Source of the DNA: a virus
Strand: one strand, 5' to 3'
Virus record (IMG/VR): IMGVR_UViG_3300024319_000019
Span: 1-51,760 of that record
DNA length: 51,760 bases
The translations under genes were made by a program, and so were the position numbers. The notes below the pieces were generated by a model that saw nothing but the letters and a program-made list of their open reading frames with translations, searched no databases and was not told where the DNA came from. This document shows, piece after piece, positions 42,566 to 51,133 of this stretch. Every line of letters begins with the position of its first letter. Positions within the stretch are counted from its first letter, which is position 1.

Positions 42566-43657
42566 TTATAATCCAGCTAAACGCTTTAGATCAACAACAT
42601 TGTTGTCTGCGTCTGCTTTGATGTCATTTGTTTGTGTTCGGTTGCCTGTTACTTCTTTTGCCTCTGATAGTACTGCCTTCTTCTTCGCTGGAGTATTACC
42701 GTCTATTACCGCCGGCAGGTATTTGTCAAACGATGCTCTTAAACGAGATGTTTGAACTGATTCCAGTAAGTCTGTCATAATGTCACGTTGGTCTTTGCTT
42801 AATGGCGAAACCAATGCATTAATAGTGTCTTTGCGGGTGTTTGTTTCGTTAATCGATTTAACTTCGATTGACTTTGCTTCCGCAAGTTTGATCGCTTTAG
42901 CCGCTGCTTGACGTGCTTCTACAATTTGTTTGTCTTTTGTATCTACAACTTTAAGCAGTTTTGATGTTTCTGAACTTTCGTTCAAATAACTGTGTTGATA
43001 TTCGTTAGCAAATGCTTCGAATAGCTTACGGCCAAAATCATTTTCACGTGCTTGATCAATATCTTCTTTCAGTGCTGAAATTTCTTTCTTAAGTCCTTTT
43101 GACACTGTTTCTGATACTAACGCTGCACTTTTCTTAATAAATTCAGTTTTGACTTTATTAACGTGTGCTTTGCCTTCACGTACTAAACGTACTTTTGTTT
43201 CGGCAAGATCTTTTTTGTCTTCATAAAACTCTGCAAGTTCTTTTGCAAGTGATTCAACTACAAACTCTTCTAGAGCAACAAACTTGTCCTTTGTTACTTT
43301 TTGATCTGCGTGTAGTTCCTTGATTTCTTTTGCTAGTTGTTCACTAACAAATGATTTCATTAGATTAGCATTTTTACGCTGTGCTACTGCAAACTTAGCT
43401 TTTGCTTCTGCTAGTTGTTTGCGGTCATCTTGGAATTCTGCGATTTCTTCACTAAGTTTTTCTGTCATCATAGCATCAATGGCTTCCACCATTGTTGTTT
43501 TATCATGTGCATATTTCTTAGCAAATTCTTCACGTAGTTCTGCGGTAGCTTGAAGTTTATTTTCTTCAACTTTAGCGTTCCATGCTTCCTCTAGTTCTGA
43601 ACGCACTTCTTCCGATAGTGCTGAGTTTTCGAAGAGTGATTTAAGTGAGTCTAACAT
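42566..43657 (-). CDS. 22: Prohead core scaffolding protein (T4 gp22-like)
   Basis: This 363-residue protein is almost entirely charged helix and coiled coil (AELREEFAKKYAHD, FQDDRKQLAEAKAKFAVAQRK, ELAEFYEDKKDLAETKVRLV), the hallmark of the internal scaffold that shapes the prohead. Many LAE/LEE-type sites would allow complete digestion by gp21 at maturation. The C-terminal part (residues 270-363) is less helical (VSPLSKDQRDIMTDLLESVQTS). It has a GGAGAGGAG ribosome site and lies between gp21 and gp23, as in T4. It is longer than T4 gp22 (269). Confidence 0.92.
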   Translation of the reverse strand: MLDSLKSLFENSALSEEVRSELEEAWNAKVEENKLQATAELREEFAKKYAHDKTTMVEAIDAMMTEKLSEEIAEFQDDRKQLAEAKAKFAVAQRKNANLMKSFVSEQLAKEIKELHADQKVTKDKFVALEEFVVESLAKELAEFYEDKKDLAETKVRLVREGKAHVNKVKTEFIKKSAALVSETVSKGLKKEISALKEDIDQARENDFGRKLFEAFANEYQHSYLNESSETSKLLKVVDTKDKQIVEARQAAAKAIKLAEAKSIEVKSINETNTRKDTINALVSPLSKDQRDIMTDLLESVQTSRLRASFDKYLPAVIDGNTPAKKKAVLSEAKEVTGNRTQTNDIKADADNNVVDLKRLAGL

Positions 43658-43674
43658 ATGATCTCCTCTCCTAG

Positions 43675-44298
43675 TTAGCGGAGTTTGCTTATTACATCTA
43701 ACAAGCTCTCTTTTAAATATTTTTGTGCCTTTTTATCGCCTTGTACTTCCCTTGATGTTAGGAACGCCTTATATCCACCATTGCTGTTCATAAGGTGTTC
43801 GTAAATAGGTGTTGGGTAGGCGCCCGGAGCACTTGGCTGGGCAACTACATCTACTGTTATAATCTCAAAATCGGAAACTTCTCCATTGCCACTTTCGCTG
43901 ACATTACCACTACCTCGCGATGAAACACCTAGTTTAACACCTGCTTCAAGCATTGTTTTAACTAGTTGTCCCATCGGAGTTGGTAGTATTTTAAGTTTAC
44001 CGTAACCGTTTGGGCCATCCATCCACATTTCTGTGATCATATGGCTTACACGGTCAATGTTTATATTAAGTCCTTCTGGATGATCTACTTCGCCTAGTAC
44101 TGAATAACCATTGCTAATCTGCTCGTTGAGCGTGGTGACAGCCCTGCCAATTTCGTTAACGGGATATACACGTTGATTTGCGTTGCGTACTCCGCCTTGA
44201 ATACAAATACCTTTCATATAAAGATCCTTGCCTTCATTAGCAGACTCAACAATCACTTTAGCTTGGTCAAAACTCAAACTTTCACTTAGTAAATTCAT
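43675..44298 (-). CDS. 21: Prohead core protease (T4 gp21-like)
   Basis: This serine protease of the herpesvirus-assemblin type cleaves scaffold, core proteins and capsid at (L/I)xE sites. The ATG encoding MNLLSESLSF is preferred, because AAGGA lies seven bases before it; an upstream TTG would add one residue. Conserved blocks are GICIQGGVRNANQRVYP, LGEVDHPEG with the catalytic His73, and GVSSRGSG with the catalytic Ser at 126 or 127, followed by ITVDVVAQPSAPGA. It has 207 residues, close to the T4 protein (212). It lies between the acidic core gene and gp22. Confidence 0.95.
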   Translation of the reverse strand: MNLLSESLSFDQAKVIVESANEGKDLYMKGICIQGGVRNANQRVYPVNEIGRAVTTLNEQISNGYSVLGEVDHPEGLNINIDRVSHMITEMWMDGPNGYGKLKILPTPMGQLVKTMLEAGVKLGVSSRGSGNVSESGNGEVSDFEIITVDVVAQPSAPGAYPTPIYEHLMNSNGGYKAFLTSREVQGDKKAQKYLKESLLDVISKLR

Positions 44299-44308
44299 CA
44301 ATCAGTCC

Positions 44309-45331
44309 TTACTTCGCTCTTTTTGGAGCGCCATTTAAAGGTGAACCTGCGCCTGCGTCTTGGTTAGGTGCAGCACCTTTCTTCTCGGCACCATGGCCGG
44401 GTTGGTTTGACATTTTTGTCGCCCCTTTAGCACCAGGAACATTTACGTTCTTGGTATTCATATCTTTTGCACTTGGAGCAGCTAGACCACCTTGTGTTCC
44501 GCCTGTTCCGCCGTCGCCACCTGCAACTATGTTAGCACTTGTGCCACCCATGTTGTTTGGTTTTGCTGTTGGTGATGTTGCGTTTGCGCCGTTGTCGCCC
44601 ATTTTTGCTGGTGCTACTTTGTCTGCATACTCACGCATTAGTTCTGAATTTGACTTTGGAAGTTTTGATTCTTCTACTTCTTCGTCAGTAGCTTCTTCAA
44701 CTTCTTCGTCTGCTTCAAATGCCATTGCTTCTTCTGGCTCTTCTTCAGCATCGTCTGTGTCCATGTCAATAGCCATTGCGTCATCGCCGCCCATGTCCAT
44801 GTCATCTCCATCATCGCCAGCTTCGTCGCCCATCATATCTGCAAACTCTGCTTTAAGAGCTTCTAGTTCATCTTCTAGATCTTCGATACGATCTTCAACG
44901 TCTCCGCCTTCGTCGCCCATGCCCATGTCATCGCCAGCTTCGTCGCCACCCATGTCCATGTCCATGTCCATTTCACCATCGTCTGCGCCTGGCATTTCGA
45001 TGTCCATTCCTAGTTCGTCAGCTGGATCACCACCTTCGTCAAACATACCTTCTTCAACTTCATCAGTTGCTTCGTCTAGGTCTTCATCTGATTCATCTAG
45101 ATCTTCGTCATTTGACTCGTCTAGGTCTTCATCTGATTCATCTACTTCTTCGTCAGTAGCTTCTTCAACTTCTTCATCAGTTGTTTCTTCTACTTCTTCG
45201 TCTTCAAGTAGACCTTCATAAATATCTCTTGATTTTTCTACCACGATTTCGTGGAATAATGCTTCTGCACCTTCTTTGTCTTCATTTACAAGACGCTCAA
45301 GCATTTCTTCAAACTTGTTGCGATCAGTCAT
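44309..45331 (-). CDS. Very acidic prohead core-type protein
   Basis: This protein of about 340 residues starts at the ATG after AAGGAG (MTDRNKFEEMLERLV); an upstream TTG overlaps the ribosome site. A short N-terminal helical domain (FEEMLERLVNEDKEGAEALFHEIVVEKSRDIY) is followed by a strongly acidic repetitive region (units of DEEVEEATDEEVDESDEDLDES and Met-Asp-Met-Asp tracts), a coiled-coil patch (DRIEDLEDELEALKAEFADM) and a basic Gly/Asn-rich tail. Position between gp20 and gp21 suggests the T4 gp67/gp68 core protein class. Peptides cut from it may stay inside the head. Precise orthology is uncertain. Confidence 0.75.
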   Translation of the reverse strand: MTDRNKFEEMLERLVNEDKEGAEALFHEIVVEKSRDIYEGLLEDEEVEETTDEEVEEATDEEVDESDEDLDESNDEDLDESDEDLDEATDEVEEGMFDEGGDPADELGMDIEMPGADDGEMDMDMDMGGDEAGDDMGMGDEGGDVEDRIEDLEDELEALKAEFADMMGDEAGDDGDDMDMGGDDAMAIDMDTDDAEEEPEEAMAFEADEEVEEATDEEVEESKLPKSNSELMREYADKVAPAKMGDNGANATSPTAKPNNMGGTSANIVAGGDGGTGGTQGGLAAPSAKDMNTKNVNVPGAKGATKMSNQPGHGAEKKGAAPNQDAGAGSPLNGAPKRAK

Positions 45332-45364
45332 GTCATTCTCCTTTATTGTCAAGGCTGTCTATTA

Positions 45365-45372
45365 TATTTACA
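45365..45372 (-). promoter_or_regulatory. Late promoter variant for the core-protease-scaffold-capsid run
   Basis: The minus strand reads TGTAAATA, two bases from consensus, 34 bases upstream of the acidic core gene and just after a terminator. It would serve the acidic core gene, gp21, gp22 and gp23. Confidence 0.5.
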
Positions 45373-45393
45373 CTCTTTTGTAAATATGCGTGT

Positions 45394-45419
45394 AAAATGG
45401 GGTCAAAACGACCCGTTTT
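45394..45419 (-). terminator. Terminator after the MptE-like gene
   Basis: AAAACGGGTC pairs with GACCCCATTTT (one bulge) around a 5-base loop on the minus strand, ending in a UUUU run. It separates the portal transcript from the core/capsid transcript. Confidence 0.7.
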
Positions 45420-45426
45420 ATATTTT

Positions 45427-46020
45427 TTATTGAAAAACTTTACTAAATTCCTCATATGTTATATGCGATAGATTACTTAAATCCCTTAAATGATCTGGAA
45501 TATAATCTTCTATTGAGCTTAGTACTCGGTAATATTTAGTTTTTGGATGCTGGTTTATACACATCATTGTTTGTCTTTGCCAGTTTCCATAGTACGTTGC
45601 TCTATCATTAACGTTTTTATAGTTTCTACTACCTGCATATATATTATTAACTAGTTGATTATCTTTTCCTAAACCTACATAATCAAAACCTAATATGTAT
45701 ATTTCGTTATGATCGTTTTGACTTGCTAATAATAAGGCAGTTGGACCGCTACTCCATCCTTTATTTGGATGCATAATATTAATATTAGGTGTTCTTTCAG
45801 TTAGTTTGTTTCTATTTGAATGAACATTGTATTTTAAGTGATAATCAGTTTCGCTAATTTCGATAATCATTTTAGTATCAACACATACTAAATGATCTGG
45901 CACAAACTCTCTATACAAGCCGTTACAGCCGTATGTTGTACCTTTGTTTTTTAAGTTATGTAAGTTGATTGCAGAACGGCTAGTACCGTTTCCAAGTACA
46001 AAAGCTATTTTATTTGACAT
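45427..46020 (-). CDS. MptE/DUF115-like protein
   Basis: This 197-residue protein carries features of the DUF115/MptE-like Rossmann family. A glycine-rich opening (KIAFVLGNGTSRSAINL) is followed by the YGCNGLYREFVPDHLVCVD strand-loop with an acidic end, a SGPTALLLASQ helix and the strand NEIYILGFDYVG. Relatives are found as putative glycosyltransferases or pterin pyrophosphokinases and occur in many marine phages. Its activity is unknown. It interrupts the usual portal-core-protease order, lying between a small conserved gene (coupled by TAATG) and the acidic core gene. It may act on a sugar nucleotide or modify a virion protein; that is inference. Confidence 0.6.
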   Translation of the reverse strand: MSNKIAFVLGNGTSRSAINLHNLKNKGTTYGCNGLYREFVPDHLVCVDTKMIIEISETDYHLKYNVHSNRNKLTERTPNINIMHPNKGWSSGPTALLLASQNDHNEIYILGFDYVGLGKDNQLVNNIYAGSRNYKNVNDRATYYGNWQRQTMMCINQHPKTKYYRVLSSIEDYIPDHLRDLSNLSHITYEEFSKVFQ

Positions 46021-46268
46021 TAGATCCCGCCAGCGGCTGCTTGTGCTGCTAGACCGTACATTTGTCTAACATAATTAAGATCCTTGGCTTTTTGTTCTGT
46101 ATGAGTATCAGATGCTTTACGGGCACGATTGATATCTTTTAGAGATAGTCTACTTTTTCTATTGTCGTCAACTTTAACAATACTGGTATCGTCCTCAGCA
46201 TTGTAGGTGTCGTCCTCAGTAGGCTCCATTGTTTCTCTATCAAAGTAATATAGTTCTCTAAGTATCAT
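46020..46268 (-). CDS. Small conserved protein downstream of portal (gp67-type position)
   Basis: This 82-residue protein starts MILRELYYFDRETMEP. It has a central acidic stretch (TEDDTYNAEDDTSIVKVDDNRKSRLSLK) and a charged C-terminal helix (NRARKASDTHTEQKAKDLNYVRQMYG). I chose this ATG over an upstream in-frame codon inside gp20 because it begins the conserved part. The octamer TATAAATA ends four bases before the ATG, with no ribosome site, so it could be leaderless or translated from the gp20 message. The position after gp20 matches T4 gene 67 (prohead core), but sequence alone does not prove this. Confidence 0.6.
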   Translation of the reverse strand: MILRELYYFDRETMEPTEDDTYNAEDDTSIVKVDDNRKSRLSLKDINRARKASDTHTEQKAKDLNYVRQMYGLAAQAAAGGI

Positions 46269-46272
46269 AATG

Positions 46273-46280
46273 TATTTATA
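46273..46280 (-). promoter_or_regulatory. Exact late promoter at the gp20 stop
   Basis: The minus strand reads TATAAATA, with the TAA stop of gp20 inside it. It ends four bases before the ATG of the next gene and can drive that gene and the MptE-like gene. Confidence 0.65.
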
Positions 46281-48030
46281 TCGTTTGTGCCGGATTTGGT
46301 TCTGCACCACCACCGCCAAGTTCGTCTCCGGTATTTGTTTCAGGTGCAGTATCAGTGCCGCCATCTATTCCGCCTAAATCGTCACCTAACTCGTCTTCAA
46401 GTCCTCCAAAGTCGCCTGCAAGATCAGCACCGCTTAGTCCAGCACCTCTCATTTCGCCTGCCATATCGTCTGTAACAAGATCAGTTAGGTTTTCGTCATT
46501 TTCTTCACGCCATAAACGTTCGTTCTCTGCTATCTCTTCTGTACTCAATCCTAAGAATCTTTCAAGTGCAAATCTATTTGATATATATGGAACTGCTGCC
46601 ATGCTTGTAAATGTACTAATACGGTTGTTATCAAGTTCTGCTTGTCTATATGCTGCAAAGTTTTGTGGTGGAGTTAGTCTTAAATCAAACATTGCATAAT
46701 CAATGTTTGCACCTTTGCTTTGTAAATACAGTTTAAACTCACTGTTAAAATCTTCAGCTACCATATCCTGCAAACGTTCGCAGTATTTGTTAAATCTTAA
46801 CTCTTGTATGTATGCTGTGCCAACACGGCCATCGTTGTATTGACTTGCCCCATCGTCTGCACCTGTGGGTAAGTAACTGCTAGGAATACGCAATCCGCGA
46901 ACCAGTTTGTTAGTAAAGTACCTAAGGTCATCAATCTCTCCTAAGTTAGTACCGCCGGGTAGTGTTTCAACTTTTGAACCACGTCCTTCAGCAGTTTGTG
47001 GGAAGAAGTAATCTTCGTTGATTGACAGAGGGTTATATGAACTGTCTATGACATTTGTGCCACCACCTGTCTTGGATGGGATACGTCTTTGGTGTATTTC
47101 CGTCTTTACACGCTCCACAAACTGCATAGCAAGGTGTGATGGCATGTTGCCCACATCAACGTAGAATACTCTGCGCTCTGGCGCACGTTGTACTCGATAG
47201 ATAATAATAGCATCTTCAAGTAATTCTTTTTGTTTGTATACTTTAAATATACTTTCTAATAAACTGTTACCAAAAGGATAGTTTTGATCCAACCCTTCAC
47301 TTAAACTCAAATGTAAAACATGTTGTGCATCAATGTATGTTTCGTCGTGTTCTTGAGCAAATCTACTAGTATTGCCACTAGGTGTGTGATTATTTCCTAC
47401 ACCTGTTCCTCGTTGAACTTGCTGATAGCCGTTAGTGCCGCCTGGACCATAACTATTCTGTGTGTTCAACGGTGTTGCTTGTAATGCGCCAAATGCAAAG
47501 TTTAAGTTTTTCACAACATACTGTTCGGGCTTCTTACCTTCGCTTTCGTTGACAATAACTTTTGTAATCTGGCCAGGATCAACATGAAATAGTTTCTGTG
47601 TTTCTGGATCTCTAATAAAAAACTGATCACCATATTTAAATGCATTACGAATAGTTCTAAACATACGTGTTTCAAACTTGTTTAGTTTGCACCACTGTTG
47701 TAAGTACTGCCCGATAACCTGTACTTCACTATTAGTCGGTGCGCCTTTGAAATCAAGTTGAAAGTGTGTGTTGTTTTGTTTATTCTTTTGTGTACAAAAC
47801 TCAGCCAAGATATCAAGTGCAGCATTAACTTCGCTGTCACTATCCATAGTGTTGTATTGATTGTAACGTTCGATACGATTAGGAGAGCCAACATACACGT
47901 CAGGCAAGTGTGATGAATAGTTGGCCGCTGCTGGGCCTATTCCGTTAGATCCTTTTAAACTAAAGGGACTGTACCCTCCGTTTGTATTATCACTTGTAGG
48001 AACTGGAGTAAAATGTTTTTTCCAACTCAT
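46276..48030 (-). CDS. 20: Portal protein (T4 gp20-like)
   Basis: This protein makes the dodecameric portal at the head vertex, where DNA enters and the neck attaches. At 584 residues it is close to T4 gp20 (524). Recognisable segments include EVNAALDILAEFCTQ near residue 66, IYRVQRAPERRVFYVDVGN near residue 277, VKTEIHQRRIPSKTG, the SYNPLSINEDYFFP block and GRGSKVETLPGGTNLG. The C-terminus is acidic and Gly-rich. Its ATG overlaps the stop of the tape-measure gene (ATGA), so the two are translationally coupled, an unusual link between head and tail genes. Confidence 0.96.
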   Translation of the reverse strand: MSWKKHFTPVPTSDNTNGGYSPFSLKGSNGIGPAAANYSSHLPDVYVGSPNRIERYNQYNTMDSDSEVNAALDILAEFCTQKNKQNNTHFQLDFKGAPTNSEVQVIGQYLQQWCKLNKFETRMFRTIRNAFKYGDQFFIRDPETQKLFHVDPGQITKVIVNESEGKKPEQYVVKNLNFAFGALQATPLNTQNSYGPGGTNGYQQVQRGTGVGNNHTPSGNTSRFAQEHDETYIDAQHVLHLSLSEGLDQNYPFGNSLLESIFKVYKQKELLEDAIIIYRVQRAPERRVFYVDVGNMPSHLAMQFVERVKTEIHQRRIPSKTGGGTNVIDSSYNPLSINEDYFFPQTAEGRGSKVETLPGGTNLGEIDDLRYFTNKLVRGLRIPSSYLPTGADDGASQYNDGRVGTAYIQELRFNKYCERLQDMVAEDFNSEFKLYLQSKGANIDYAMFDLRLTPPQNFAAYRQAELDNNRISTFTSMAAVPYISNRFALERFLGLSTEEIAENERLWREENDENLTDLVTDDMAGEMRGAGLSGADLAGDFGGLEDELGDDLGGIDGGTDTAPETNTGDELGGGGAEPNPAQTI

Positions 48031-50192
48031 ATTGTACCTTTCAGCATATTGCCCTGTAGACTCTTTGTAGCTCTAAATGTTTTTTGTTGCGCACTTGCTG
48101 AGGATGATTCTATAGTTACAAGTGTTTGTAACTGTTGTATCATTGTATCAAACTTACTTGTCATTAAATTACTCATTTGTTCTGCAACATTATTATTACT
48201 TATCGTATTTTGTCCATTTGCACCATTGTTTTGAACACTACTATCAAGACTTTTAATACCTTTCATAAGATTTTGCATAACACCCATACTGGTGTTAGCA
48301 CTCATAACATTTGCTGGTCCACTAATAAACTCAGGTCCAGCTTCGCCTACCATTCCAAATTCATTAGCACCAATCTCACCGCCTTCGGCAAAGCCTCCAC
48401 GGTAACTTGATCCCTCGGATTTGTATCTTTCTAGTTTAGCAAGGGTTGAATCTTGTACTGCTCTTAATCCATCAATTGAGTTTACTATTGTATCACTTAA
48501 ATTGGTTTCAGCTTCTGCAACTCTGGCTCCTGCGGCTTCGGCTGCTTCTCGTGCTGCTCGAACTGGTGGATCTAGCGCATTAAGCCCTTGTTCAGTTAGT
48601 GTTGCTAACTCTGCTACAGAGGTATCTAAAGCTGCGTTTGCTGCTGCTACTTCTGCTCGTGCTGCTTCTACATCGTCTTGTGTAGTTGTTGCGGTGCCTT
48701 CAATATTAGCATCAGTTGTTGCACCTGCACCTTCAACTGTTGCACCAAGAGCCTCTGCATTTGCATTTGCCGCAGCAGTACCTTCTTGTATAAAGCCATC
48801 TGTTGGCCCTAGAGCGTTTCTAAATACTTCTTTGTTATCCATTGATTCGGCTGCATTGAATATGTTGTTGATGGCGCCGCCAAGTTCACTAGCAATAGTT
48901 TCTGCACTAGGCATAACTTCTGATATTTTTTCTAATGCAGCAACAGCAACATTTTCAATGTGAGGAATAGTAGTTTCCATTACTGTTGTTGTTATTTCAC
49001 GTAAGTTTTCTTGTATAGCAATCGTACTGTCATATATACCAGTGGTTTGTTCCATCTGACGAGCTTGCTCAGCTAGTATTTGAGTATTCAGTGTTTCTCT
49101 AGCTTGTTCTGCTGTCATAGTGCCGTCACCAACACTATCAATTGCATTTTTATAGTTGTATCCAGCAGCACTTGCATCTGCAAATGCGCCCGAGACGTTA
49201 GAAAGCCCGCCAAGTATTGCAGTTTGTCTAAACTGTTCTGTGTCTTGATAATCCATTGCAGCACCGGTAGCTGCTTCTAGACTGTTTTGGAAACTGCTAA
49301 TATCACCAGCGTTAAACTGTTGAGCCGCAGCATACAGGTCGTCAGCGCCGTTGCCCATTGCAAGTAATGCATTTCTTGTGCTTTCAGTAGTAGGTGCGCC
49401 TCTGAGTGCAACATCTACAAATGCATCAGCTGCATCTTTTCCTAGTGTGTTTTGTAGTTCAACTAACTTAGTAGTAAATGCAGTTTGCTCTTCGGCAGAT
49501 TTTGTTGACAAAAATGCATTTACATCACCTTGGCGTCTGCGTTCTTTCATTTCGTCAGCTAGTTGATCACGCTGTTTACCTGTGAGTTTTGATAGACCAT
49601 CAAGTTCTACCATTAATGCTTTAGCACTTTGAGCTTGCGATTCTACACTTGCTCTATCTTTTCTACTATTGGCATCACTAATTTCACCATACAATGCAAG
49701 ATTATTGTTTATATCAGTTGTTGTATATCCTAACGCACGAAGTTTAGTACCAAGTTCTGCACTATCAAGAACAGTAGTCGATAATGCTTTAAATCGAGAC
49801 ATAGCTAAATCAGTTGTACCACCAAATGCTCTCAATGCTTCAGAGTTTGATTTTATAAAGCCTGTCATTTCTTCAACACTCAAGCCAAGTTCAGCAGCAG
49901 ATACTTTTACATCTTTTATTTCTTTTCCAAATGTAGCACCTAAATTAGTAAGTTGCTGATATTCAATAAGGCTTGCGTCGGCAAACTTTGACAATCCATC
50001 AATTACGCCGCCGAGCTGTTTTCCAAACAATCCAGTATTGGCTGCAATAGCACCACTATAAGCTGATAGATTTTGTTGCCCAGTCAGCAGGGCACCACCT
50101 AAACCAACAGCAGCCTTAGTTGCACCACCTACTGCACCAGTAAAGGTGCCTAATAGCTTGCCAATTGCTGGGCCTGTGACTTCTTCTGCCAA
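48027..50192 (-). CDS. Tape measure protein (tail length determinant)
   Basis: This 721-residue protein determines tail length and is later ejected from the tube. It is rich in Ala/Gly with long helical stretches. A hydrophobic Ala/Gly-rich N-terminal segment (residues 8-45) may be membrane-active. The C-terminal FAEGGEIG...FGMVGEAGPEFISGP is a typical tape-measure motif. A heptad-like Ala-rich coiled coil lies near residues 470-580 (VEAARAEVAAANAALDTS). The start is a TTG nine bases after AGGAG, without an alternative ATG nearby. T4 gp29 is the functional equivalent. A late-type octamer (GGTAAATA, 50237-50244) lies upstream. Confidence 0.85.
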   Translation of the reverse strand: MAEEVTGPAIGKLLGTFTGAVGGATKAAVGLGGALLTGQQNLSAYSGAIAANTGLFGKQLGGVIDGLSKFADASLIEYQQLTNLGATFGKEIKDVKVSAAELGLSVEEMTGFIKSNSEALRAFGGTTDLAMSRFKALSTTVLDSAELGTKLRALGYTTTDINNNLALYGEISDANSRKDRASVESQAQSAKALMVELDGLSKLTGKQRDQLADEMKERRRQGDVNAFLSTKSAEEQTAFTTKLVELQNTLGKDAADAFVDVALRGAPTTESTRNALLAMGNGADDLYAAAQQFNAGDISSFQNSLEAATGAAMDYQDTEQFRQTAILGGLSNVSGAFADASAAGYNYKNAIDSVGDGTMTAEQARETLNTQILAEQARQMEQTTGIYDSTIAIQENLREITTTVMETTIPHIENVAVAALEKISEVMPSAETIASELGGAINNIFNAAESMDNKEVFRNALGPTDGFIQEGTAAANANAEALGATVEGAGATTDANIEGTATTTQDDVEAARAEVAAANAALDTSVAELATLTEQGLNALDPPVRAAREAAEAAGARVAEAETNLSDTIVNSIDGLRAVQDSTLAKLERYKSEGSSYRGGFAEGGEIGANEFGMVGEAGPEFISGPANVMSANTSMGVMQNLMKGIKSLDSSVQNNGANGQNTISNNNVAEQMSNLMTSKFDTMIQQLQTLVTIESSSASAQQKTFRATKSLQGNMLKGTI

Positions 50193-50218
50193 AACGTTAA
50201 ACTCCTACTTAACTATAA

Positions 50219-50244
50219 AATAAATATAGCTAGTAGTATTTACC
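50219..50244. promoter_or_regulatory. Divergent late promoters between tape measure and gp26
   Basis: The plus strand carries AATAAATA (50219-50226), 32 bases before gp26. The minus strand carries GGTAAATA (50237-50244), 44 bases before the tape measure. Partners in tail assembly are thus transcribed divergently from one short region. Confidence 0.5.
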
Positions 50245-50258
50245 TTATAGGAACAACC

Positions 50259-51098
50259 ATGGAAAAAACACAAAGTCCGCTAAAAAAATATCGAAGACAG
50301 CCTAAGTTATATTTGAATATTCCTAGCAATGGAAAATGGTATAATGAAAAAATATTAGCCGAGAACACCTATACCAATCTCGCAGTGTTTAGTATGACAG
50401 CCAGTGATGAAATATTATTTAAAACCCCCGATGCACTTATCAACGGAGATGCAACTGCAAAAAACATTAGTAGCTGTATTCCAGCTATTATAGATCCTTG
50501 GGCTATTAAAACTTTAGATCTTGATGCAATACTTATAGCAATAAGAATGTCTTCATATGGCGATACTATGACTGTTTCATCTAAATGTAAAAAATGCGGT
50601 GCTGATAATCAATACGAAGTTGAACTACAAAAATATTTAGATTACTTTTCAACAAGAGAGTTTGAAGATAAGTTGCATTATGAAAACTTTGTTATACATA
50701 TTGAGCCACTAAGCTACAAGGCATGGACTGATATACAAAAACAACAAACTGCATATCAACGTGCATTAAATCTAAATATTAGCAAGATCAATGAAGAAAA
50801 AGAAAAAGAAAAGTTTATACAAGAAGTTATTGATAAAATAAACATTTTAGTTGCTCAAGCAATACTTGATCAAGTTTCTGCTGTCGAAGTAGATGGAGAA
50901 GTTGAAACTAATAGAGAAGAAATAAACGATTTCCTTGGCGAGGCCGAAGTAGGGTTGTTTCACGAACTTAAAAAGTTGATTGAAAAAAATACCAACGAAT
51001 GGCGTATTCCTCCTGAATCAATAAAATGCAACGAATGCGACCATGAAGATGATGTTAGAATATCATTGGATACATCGGATTTTTTCGTACAAGGCTAA
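50259..51098 (+). CDS. 26: Baseplate hub / tail assembly protein (T4 gp26-like)
   Basis: This 279-residue protein belongs to the T4 gp26 baseplate family. The opening LKKYRRQPKLYLNIPSNGKWY, the block FKTPDALINGDA, and SSCIPAIIDPWAIKTLDLDAILIAIR are typical. Two CxxC pairs, Cys110/113 (CKKCGADNQ) and Cys257/260 (CNECDHED), should bind one zinc. It is longer than T4 gp26 (208). The AGGAAC ribosome site lies before the ATG. The last codons contain a slippery heptamer, so a fraction of ribosomes may produce a longer fusion. Divergence from the tape-measure gene fits a chaperone or hub role. Confidence 0.85.
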   Translation: MEKTQSPLKKYRRQPKLYLNIPSNGKWYNEKILAENTYTNLAVFSMTASDEILFKTPDALINGDATAKNISSCIPAIIDPWAIKTLDLDAILIAIRMSSYGDTMTVSSKCKKCGADNQYEVELQKYLDYFSTREFEDKLHYENFVIHIEPLSYKAWTDIQKQQTAYQRALNLNISKINEEKEKEKFIQEVIDKINILVAQAILDQVSAVEVDGEVETNREEINDFLGEAEVGLFHELKKLIEKNTNEWRIPPESIKCNECDHEDDVRISLDTSDFFVQG

Positions 51099-51133
51099 CG
51101 AGCCTAGAAGACTCTGATATACTTTCGTTAGCC
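51080..51133 (+). promoter_or_regulatory. -1 programmed ribosomal frameshift signal
   Basis: In the gp26 frame the codons GAT TTT TTC contain the heptamer T TTT TTC (51080-51086). After a 6-base spacer a perfect 9-bp stem (GGCTAACGA 51093-51101 with TCGTTAGCC 51125-51133) encloses a 23-base loop. The zero-frame TAA is inside the 5' arm. This matches the classical heptamer, 5-8-base spacer and stem-loop design for -1 slippage. Confidence 0.8.

Noticed and set aside
44451-45221. Plus-strand frame of 256 codons rich in Ser
   Set aside because: It is the antisense reading of the Asp/Glu-rich repeat region of the core protein (GAA/GAT become TTC/ATC/TCA), with no independent support.
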